Shown piece by piece: positions 5,886 through 9,949 of a DNA stretch of 9,949 bases. Numbering within the stretch: position 1 is the first letter of the stretch; the number at the start of each line of letters is the position of its first letter. Made by a program: the position numbers and the translations under genes. Below the pieces are notes generated by a model. The model was not told where the DNA came from. It was given only the letters and a program-made list of their open reading frames with translations, and made no database searches. Origin of the DNA: an uncultured Clostridia bacterium (GTDB lineage Bacteria > Bacillota > Clostridia > Oscillospirales > CAG-382); NCBI GenBank assembly GCA_905235695.1, contig CAJOMW010000099.1, positions 1 to 9,949 on the forward strand. Direction: 5' to 3'.

Positions 5886-7760
5886 ATGACAGAATATAAG
5901 TCAAAGACAGTTGACGTAATAGTCGTCGGCGCAGGACACGCCGGAATAGAGGCCGCACTCGCTTCTGCAAGAATGGGGCTTTGCACCGCACTTTTTACAA
6001 TAAACCTCGACGCAGTAGGAAATATGCCGTGCAATCCGTCTATCGGCGGCACGGGAAAGGGACACCTCGTCTATGAGATAGACGCGCTCGGCGGAGAGAT
6101 GGGTAAGGCGGCGGATAAAGTATGCATGCAGAGCAGGATACTCAACCGGGGAAAAGGACCTGCCGTACATTCGCTGAGAATGCAGGCTGACAGGGCGCAG
6201 TACAGGCTCTTGATGAAGAAAACCCTCGAAGAGACCGAAAACCTCGAGCTCACTCAGGCGGAGATAGTCGATATAAGGAGAAGCGGCGAAGAGTGGGAGT
6301 GCGTGACAAGGCTCGGCGCAGTGTGGACGGCAAAGGCGGTCGTCATATCTACGGGAACGTATCTCAAAGGCAGTATAATCGTCGGAGAGGTGAGCTACGA
6401 CGGGGGTCCGGACGGCTCTTTTCCGGCAGGAAGTCTTTCCGATTCGCTTAAAAAGCTCGGTATTCCGCTCATGCGCTTCAAGACCGGAACGCCCGTAAGA
6501 CTCCACGCCGACAGCATAGATTACTCAAAGCTCGAGGTGCAGCAGGGCGACGAAATTCCCGAACACTTCTCGAGCGAGACCGAGAACTTTGAGGAAAATC
6601 TGAGGTCCGTACCGTGCTATATCGCTTATACAAACCAAAAGACGCACGAGATAATAAGGAGAAATATCCACCGCTCTCCGCTGTATTCCGGCATGATAAA
6701 GGGAACCGGTCCGCGCTATTGCCCGAGTATAGAGGACAAGGTGCAGCGCTTTGCGGACAAGGAGCGGCATCAGCTTTTCGTCGAGCCGCTCGGACGTGAT
6801 ACAAAGGAAGTTTATTTGCAGGGCTTCAGCTCGTCGCTTCCCGAGGAAGTGCAGATAGAGATGCTCCACTCGATAGAGGGACTTGAGAACGCAAGGGTAA
6901 TGCGCATAGGATATGCCATCGAGTATGACTGCGTCGATCCGCTGTCGCTCAAAGCGAGCCTTGAGTTCAAAAATCTGCCGGGACTTTTCGGAGCCGGGCA
7001 GTTCAACGGCACTTCCGGCTATGAGGAGGCGGCTTCGCAAGGGCTTATCGCAGGCATAAATGCGGCGCTCTACGTCAAGGGGCTTCCTCCGTTCACGCTC
7101 ACGAGAGACTCGTCATATATAGGAACTCTCATAGACGACCTCGTCACCAAAGGGACAAACGAGCCGTACCGAATTATGACCTCCCGAAGCGAGTACAGAC
7201 TTCTGCTTCGCCAGGACAACGCCGACAGAAGGCTTACCCCCCTCGGACATAAGATTGGGCTCATAAGCGATGAGAGATACGAAAAATTCCTCAAAAAGTG
7301 CGAAAATATCGACAGAGAAGTCGAGAGGGTAAAGAGCGTATACATTGCGCCGTCAAAGGAGCTTGACGAGCTCCTCGACAGCTTCGGCTCAACACGCGCC
7401 GAGAACGGCATAGGACTTGCCGACCTCATTCGCCGCCCGGAGCTAAGCTACGAGGCGCTTTCTCCCGTGGATAAATCGCGCCCGGCAAATCTTTCAAGGA
7501 AGGAACGCGAGGCTGTCGAGACGGAGATAAAGTACGAGGGCTACATCAAGCGCCAGATACGCGACGCCGAGCGATTTTCAAAGCTCGAGGGCAAGAAGAT
7601 ACCCAAAGATACCGATTACTTTGCGATAAAGGGCATACGAGCCGAGACACAGCAGAAGCTCTCCAAATTCCGTCCGGAAAGCATCGGACAGGCTTCGAGA
7701 ATATCCGGAGTAAGCCCTGCGGACGTGCAGGTGCTGATGATATATTTCGGCATAAACTGA
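5886..7760 (+). CDS. mnmG: tRNA uridine-5-carboxymethylaminomethyl modification enzyme MnmG (GidA)
   Basis: This 624-residue FAD protein works with MnmE to install the cmnm5/nm5 group on U34 of tRNAs that read split codon boxes, using methylene-tetrahydrofolate, glycine or ammonium, and NADH. The N-terminus has the FAD-binding VVGAGHAGIEAA (Gly15-Gly20 region), then MPCNPSIGGTGKGHLVYEIDALGGEMGKAAD with Cys49, and GTGPRYCPSIEDK with Cys279, matching the two conserved catalytic-region cysteines of the family. FNGTSGYEEAASQGLIAGINAA closes the FAD domain, and the C-terminal helical domain ends in the MnmE/tRNA-interacting region (DTDYFAIKGIRAETQQKL). Length is standard. Start ATG 5886 has AGGA at 5874-5877; an ATG at 5879 in another frame stops at once. 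In most Firmicutes mnmG sits beside mnmE and rsmG; here it follows the DUF2344 gene by 10 bases and neither usual neighbour is present. Confidence 0.97.
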   Translation: MTEYKSKTVDVIVVGAGHAGIEAALASARMGLCTALFTINLDAVGNMPCNPSIGGTGKGHLVYEIDALGGEMGKAADKVCMQSRILNRGKGPAVHSLRMQADRAQYRLLMKKTLEETENLELTQAEIVDIRRSGEEWECVTRLGAVWTAKAVVISTGTYLKGSIIVGEVSYDGGPDGSFPAGSLSDSLKKLGIPLMRFKTGTPVRLHADSIDYSKLEVQQGDEIPEHFSSETENFEENLRSVPCYIAYTNQKTHEIIRRNIHRSPLYSGMIKGTGPRYCPSIEDKVQRFADKERHQLFVEPLGRDTKEVYLQGFSSSLPEEVQIEMLHSIEGLENARVMRIGYAIEYDCVDPLSLKASLEFKNLPGLFGAGQFNGTSGYEEAASQGLIAGINAALYVKGLPPFTLTRDSSYIGTLIDDLVTKGTNEPYRIMTSRSEYRLLLRQDNADRRLTPLGHKIGLISDERYEKFLKKCENIDREVERVKSVYIAPSKELDELLDSFGSTRAENGIGLADLIRRPELSYEALSPVDKSRPANLSRKEREAVETEIKYEGYIKRQIRDAERFSKLEGKKIPKDTDYFAIKGIRAETQQKLSKFRPESIGQASRISGVSPADVQVLMIYFGIN

Positions 7761-7920
7761 AAGCTTATAATGGGTGCGCACATGAGAATACCTTGGAGAA
7801 AATGTATCCGAGCATCAAAAAGCACTGCATTCTCTGCATTTTTTTGCCATTTTTCTATCGTCAATATCAACAAAATTATTTTAGCTAAGTAACGCAATAC
7901 AAAAGAAAAATTGTGCAATT
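7761..7920. other. A+T-rich intergenic region after mnmG with a possible weak terminator
   Basis: No gene is seen. A poor hairpin (AAAAAGCA against TGC...T) ends in a 7-base T-run at 7839-7845 and could terminate the mnmG transcript. The direct repeat CTGCATT-CT-CTGCATT lies in the same place. A 16-base dyad, AAAATTG-TG-CAATTTT, occurs at 7907-7922 next to the Spo0A-type boxes. Confidence 0.35.
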
Positions 7921-7946
7921 TTCGTCAATTTAGACAAAATTCGACA
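7921..7946 (-). promoter_or_regulatory. Three tandem Spo0A-type boxes upstream of the sigma gene
   Basis: Read on the minus strand, TGTCGAA (7946-7940), TGTCTAA (7936-7930) and TGACGAA (7927-7921) follow one another at 10 and 9 base steps, all in the same direction. TGNCGAA is the core of the Spo0A-binding 0A box: the first and third match it fully and the second has one mismatch. The 10-base tandem layout resembles the paired boxes at the B. subtilis abrB promoter. The array ends 51 bases before the -35 of the sigma gene promoter, about -86 to -111 from the predicted start. Spo0A itself is not encoded in the window. Confidence 0.5.
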
Positions 7947-7997
7947 CATAAACAAGCGTTTTTTTATAAAACAGAGAGAGGATATGTAAAAAAACTA

Positions 7998-8025
7998 TTG
8001 ACATTGAGCCATTTTCTGTTATAAT
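7998..8025 (+). promoter_or_regulatory. Near-consensus sigma-A promoter of the sigma factor gene
   Basis: TTGACA (7998-8003), a 16-base spacer and TATAAT (8020-8025) with an upstream TG-T extended -10. Both hexamers match consensus exactly. The predicted start is near 8032, so the leader is only about 23 bases. Confidence 0.88.
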
Positions 8026-8054
8026 TATATTAAATACATTTGATAGGAATGTCC

Positions 8055-8654
8055 ATGAACGGCAACAGCAGAAATTCTCAGAAGAAAAACGACAAAAACA
8101 AGATAGAAGCGGCGGCGGCTCTTGCGGCAAAGGACGAAAAGTATGCGTTTATCGAGCTGGCAGGTATGTTTTCGCCGTATATTTCTTCGCTTGCCAGAAG
8201 CTTTGACATTCCGTCCGGCGAATACGACGACCTCTGTCAGATCGGCATGATCGCCCTGTATAAGGCGGTAAAGACGTATGAAACGTCAAGGCAGTCCTTC
8301 ACGACCTATGCGAGAGTCTGCATAAAGAATGCCATGGTCTCGTTCGTGCGCGACTATTACAGAAAGAACAAGCTGGATGGCGGAGTTTCTCTGGATGATT
8401 TGGCAGGTGAGTATCTGCCGTCGGATCCCGGGGACACGCCGGAGGACAGACTGCTTGCAGGCGAATTTATTAAGACGATAGGTGCCGGCATAAGCTCCCT
8501 TTCGGAAGCCGAGAGGACGGCGCTCAGGCTGAAGCTCTCGGGTATGGGAACGGCGCAGATATCGGTAATGCTCGGCAAGGATATAAAATCCGTCGAAAAC
8601 ACGCTCTTCAGAGCGAGAAAAAAGCTGAGGACGTTCCTCGGCGGAAAAAAGTGA
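8055..8654 (+). CDS. Sigma-70 family RNA polymerase sigma factor, SigH (Spo0H)-like
   Basis: The 199-residue product is a short sigma factor with region 2 and region 4 only. Region 2 spans roughly residues 30-100 (YDDLCQIGMIALYKAVKTYE, then FTTYARVCIKNAMVSFVRD), and a charged linker follows. Region 4 spans roughly 147-195 (LSEAERTALRLKLSGMGTAQISVMLGKDIKSVENTLFRARKKL), whose KSVENTLFRARKKL helix resembles KSIDNALQRVKRKL of B. subtilis SigH. The first 16 residues are rich in Asn, Lys and Ser. I start at ATG 8055 because AGGA (8045-8048) is 6 bases upstream; ATG 8049 abuts that site and TTG 8040 precedes it. SigH-type factors drive transition-state and early sporulation genes in Bacillus and Clostridia, which fits the Spo0A-type boxes upstream. 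The zinc-ribbon gene follows 96 bases later with no terminator between. An ECF or other short sigma is the alternative. Confidence 0.83.
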   Translation: MNGNSRNSQKKNDKNKIEAAAALAAKDEKYAFIELAGMFSPYISSLARSFDIPSGEYDDLCQIGMIALYKAVKTYETSRQSFTTYARVCIKNAMVSFVRDYYRKNKLDGGVSLDDLAGEYLPSDPGDTPEDRLLAGEFIKTIGAGISSLSEAERTALRLKLSGMGTAQISVMLGKDIKSVENTLFRARKKLRTFLGGKK

Positions 8655-8750
8655 TATACGCTTCTTCGTGCAACGACGCAGTAAAATGCGGCGCGGTCAT
8701 ACCGTGCGGGGGCAAATATAATATATTAACTCAAAGCGAGGGAAAAACAA

Positions 8751-9038
8751 ATGTACGAAAACAAGACACTGATTTGTGAAGATTGCGGTAACGAGTTTAT
8801 CTTCACGGCTGAAGAGCAGGAGTTCTACGCAGAAAAGGGATTCCAGAACGAACCCAAGAGATGCAAGGAATGCCGTTACAAGAGAAAGAACGCTCAGAGG
8901 CCTCCGAGGGAGTATTTCACCACTACCTGCGCAAACTGCGGCAAGGAAGCGAAGGTTCCCTTCCAGCCCACCAGCGACAGACCGGTTTACTGCAGCGATT
9001 GCTTTGCGGCAATGAGAGAACAGCAGCAGGAGCAGTAA
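8751..9038 (+). CDS. Small double zinc-ribbon protein (CxxC-x17-CxxC type)
   Basis: This 95-residue protein has two predicted zinc-binding modules. The first is Cys9/Cys12 with Cys38/Cys41 (CxxC-x25-CxxC) around FTAEEQEFYAEKGF and PKRCKECR, as in the 'probable zinc-ribbon' family common in Clostridia. The second is Cys60/Cys63 with Cys81/Cys84, an exact CxxC-x17-CxxC module. No signal peptide or membrane segment is present. GAGGG (8738-8742) is 8 bases before ATG 8751. A TATAAT lies at 8717-8722 without a good -35, so it may have a weak promoter of its own or be read through from the sigma gene. The function is unknown; a nucleic-acid or protein-binding role is only inference from the zinc ribbons. 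Confidence 0.85.
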   Translation: MYENKTLICEDCGNEFIFTAEEQEFYAEKGFQNEPKRCKECRYKRKNAQRPPREYFTTTCANCGKEAKVPFQPTSDRPVYCSDCFAAMREQQQEQ

Positions 9039-9117
9039 TAAGATTTTTTTAACAAACTCGATTGCAGGTTTTGTTTTAACAAATTTGTAAACTTTGGCAA
9101 ATTGTATTTTCGTTACG

Positions 9118-9154
9118 TTTCGCCGGGTGAGTTTGAATTTGCTTTTTCGGCGAA
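9118..9154 (+). other. Stem-loop in the 3' region of the zinc-ribbon gene
   Basis: TTCGCCG (from about 9119) pairs with CGGCGAA (9148-9154) across a loop of about 22 bases. No T-run follows. The stretch 9039-9218 around it is A+T rich and holds no gene; it carries this stem-loop and the terminator after it. Confidence 0.4.
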
Positions 9155-9175
9155 GCTGAACAAAAGTGAATACAT

Positions 9176-9205
9176 AAAGGCAGAGCGGAAACGCCCTGCT
9201 TTTTT
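9176..9205 (+). terminator. Intrinsic terminator after the zinc-ribbon gene
   Basis: GCAG-A-GCG, a GAAA loop and CGC-C-CTGC (9180-9199, one A/C mismatch) are followed by six T's. It separates the sigma/zinc-ribbon unit from the BspA-like unit, whose promoter begins 14 bases later. Confidence 0.82.
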
Positions 9206-9218
9206 GCACCCTTTTCTA

Positions 9219-9246
9219 TTGACATTCTTCAAATATTTGGTATAAT
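9219..9246 (+). promoter_or_regulatory. Near-consensus sigma-A promoter of the BspA-like unit
   Basis: TTGACA (9219-9224), a 16-base spacer and TATAAT (9241-9246) with TG-G extended -10. It has the same hexamers, spacer length and surrounding CTATTGACATT as the sigma gene promoter at 7998. The predicted start is near 9252, giving a 173-base leader to ATG 9425. Confidence 0.88.
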
Positions 9247-9362
9247 TAACGTGTCATACAAATTGTATTTTCAAAACCGTATCAAGGCGTGATTTTTGTG
9301 AAATTTACGCTGCGTTTTGGTACGCTAGTGCGATTTTGCGAATTATTTGTGAGGAGGCAAAC

Positions 9363-9428
9363 GTGAGTGCGTTTTCGTGCAGCTTCGTTTGGACTGCGCA
9401 TTTTATTTTCAGGAGGAAAAGAAAATGA
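9363..9428 (+). CDS. Short upstream ORF (21 codons) overlapping the BspA-like gene by ATGA
   Basis: GTG at 9363 has a strong ribosome binding site, GAGGAGG (9351-9357), five bases upstream. The 21-residue product begins MSAFSCSFVW and ends FRRKRK. Its stop TGA (9426-9428) overlaps the start ATG (9425-9427) of the downstream gene as ATGA, the classic layout of translational coupling. The basic tail is partly imposed because the downstream AGGAGG lies in frame as Arg-Arg. A hairpin GTGCAG/CTGCGC (9377-9399) lies inside it. It may be a leader peptide controlling the surface protein; whether it is translated is unproven. Confidence 0.5.
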   Translation: MSAFSCSFVWTAHFIFRRKRK

Positions 9429-9949
9429 AGAGAATCGGCATATTTTTATCTGTTGCGGCTTTGATTTGCCTGCTTGCAATAGGCGTTTCGGCGAGAAGTG
9501 TGACAGAAAGCTGCACCTGCGACGACAATCTGACATGGACGCTCTACGACGATGGCGAATTAGTCATAAGCGGAACGGGAGAAATGGATAACTGCAGTGG
9601 AATATATGATGGCAAATTCACTACTACCGCTCCGTGGCGCGATTATAAGTCAAATATCTTTACCGTTACGATACAAAACGGCGTGACCAACATTGGCGAT
9701 TGGACGTTTGCATATTGCACAAGCCTTACGAGTGTGACGATCGGAGACAGCGTGAAGAGCATTGGCCAGAGAGCGTTTGAATATTGCACAAGCCTTAAGA
9801 GCGTGACGATCGGAGACAGCGTGACGAGCATTGGCAATTCTGCATTTTCCGGTTGCACCGGTCTTACGAGTGTGACGATCCCCGACAGCGTGACGAGCAT
9901 TGGCAGCTCTGCGTTTTCCGGCTGTGAGAGCCTTACGAGCGTGTCGATC
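9425..9949 (+). CDS. BspA-like leucine-rich-repeat surface protein, 3' end beyond window
   Basis: The first 175 codons are present and the frame is open to the last base. The N-terminus MKRIGIFLSVAALICLLAIGV is a signal peptide with likely cleavage after the VSA at residues 21-23. An N-terminal module follows (CDDNLTWTLYDDGELVISGTGEM and later APWRDY) of the kind that precedes LRR_5 repeats in gut clostridial proteins. From about residue 84 on there are 23-residue repeats of the form VTSIGxxAFxGCTSLTSVTIxDS. AGGAGG (9411-9416) lies 8 bases before ATG 9425. Such proteins are exported and many bind host or microbial surfaces; the anchor domain, if any, is outside the window. Expression may be coupled to the short ORF in its leader. 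Confidence 0.93.
   Translation, partial: MKRIGIFLSVAALICLLAIGVSARSVTESCTCDDNLTWTLYDDGELVISGTGEMDNCSGIYDGKFTTTAPWRDYKSNIFTVTIQNGVTNIGDWTFAYCTSLTSVTIGDSVKSIGQRAFEYCTSLKSVTIGDSVTSIGNSAFSGCTGLTSVTIPDSVTSIGSSAFSGCESLTSVSI
9692..9949 (+). repeat. Tandem 69-base repeats encoding LRR_5 units
   Basis: The marker ATTGGC recurs at 9692, 9761, 9830 and 9899, an exact 69-base (23-codon) period. Phrases such as GTGACGATC and GACAGCGTGA recur nearly unchanged between units, so the repeats are similar in DNA as well as in protein. The array runs past the window end. Confidence 0.9.

Noticed and set aside
8040..8054. TTG 8040 or ATG 8049 as start of the sigma factor
   Set aside because: AGGA at 8045-8048 overlaps or abuts these codons but is 6 bases from ATG 8055, which fits initiation far better.
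8691..8707. Hairpin GCGCGGT-CAT-ACCGTGC as a terminator after the sigma gene
   Set aside because: It is followed by GGGGGCAAAT, not a T-run, so read-through to the zinc-ribbon gene is more likely.
9367..9591. 74-codon + strand ORF across the BspA-like start
   Set aside because: It lies in another frame over the signal peptide and has no ribosome binding site; the secreted LRR frame explains the region.
9643..9900. Minus-strand 85-codon ORF with repeats
   Set aside because: It is the mirror of the 69-base LRR repeats of the + strand gene; the repeat periodicity keeps the antisense frame open.

Overview
This window looks like chromosomal DNA from a spore-forming-lineage Firmicute, most likely a gut or rumen member of the Clostridia. 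The inference rests on an S-box (SAM-I) riboswitch in front of metK, a SigH-like sigma factor, tandem Spo0A-type boxes, strong AGGAGG ribosome binding sites, A+T-rich intergenic gaps and a BspA-like leucine-rich-repeat surface protein. All genes read on the + strand. I see no tRNA, rRNA, CRISPR array, transposase or phage gene.

Region 1 (1-1425): a SAM-I riboswitch and its intrinsic terminator precede metK (SAM synthetase), so SAM level controls SAM synthesis. A compact GC-rich RNA-like structure with mutually exclusive pairings follows metK. Region 2 (1426-2873): a long A+T-rich leader, then a lone sugar-importer ATPase (MsiK/UgpC type) closed by a strong GAAA-loop terminator. Region 3 (2880-7845): a well-formed promoter drives a radical SAM protein of unknown function (TIGR03960-like). 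Its usual partner, a DUF2344/TIGR03936-type protein, lies downstream, and mnmG (tRNA U34 modification) follows it after 10 bases. A roughly 270-base MITE-like palindromic repeat sits between the radical SAM gene and its partner. The partner gene is broken at codons 2-4 by a 5-base tandem duplication (GCGAT x2), which puts its start codon out of frame with an otherwise intact reading frame.

Region 4 (7846-9205): three Spo0A-type boxes at 9-10 base spacing lie upstream of a near-consensus promoter and a SigH-like sigma factor. A small double zinc-ribbon protein follows, then a terminator. Region 5 (9206-9949): a second promoter of the same design drives a 173-base leader. The leader carries a 21-codon upstream ORF that overlaps by ATGA a secreted BspA-like LRR protein, which runs off the window end.

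The points most worth a second look are the duplication-broken DUF2344 gene, the Spo0A-type box array before the sigma gene, the radical SAM-DUF2344-mnmG association, the translationally coupled upstream ORF of the BspA-like gene, and the unassigned structured RNA after metK. I found no multi-gene defence or mobile system. All family names come from recognising motifs by eye; no database search was run.
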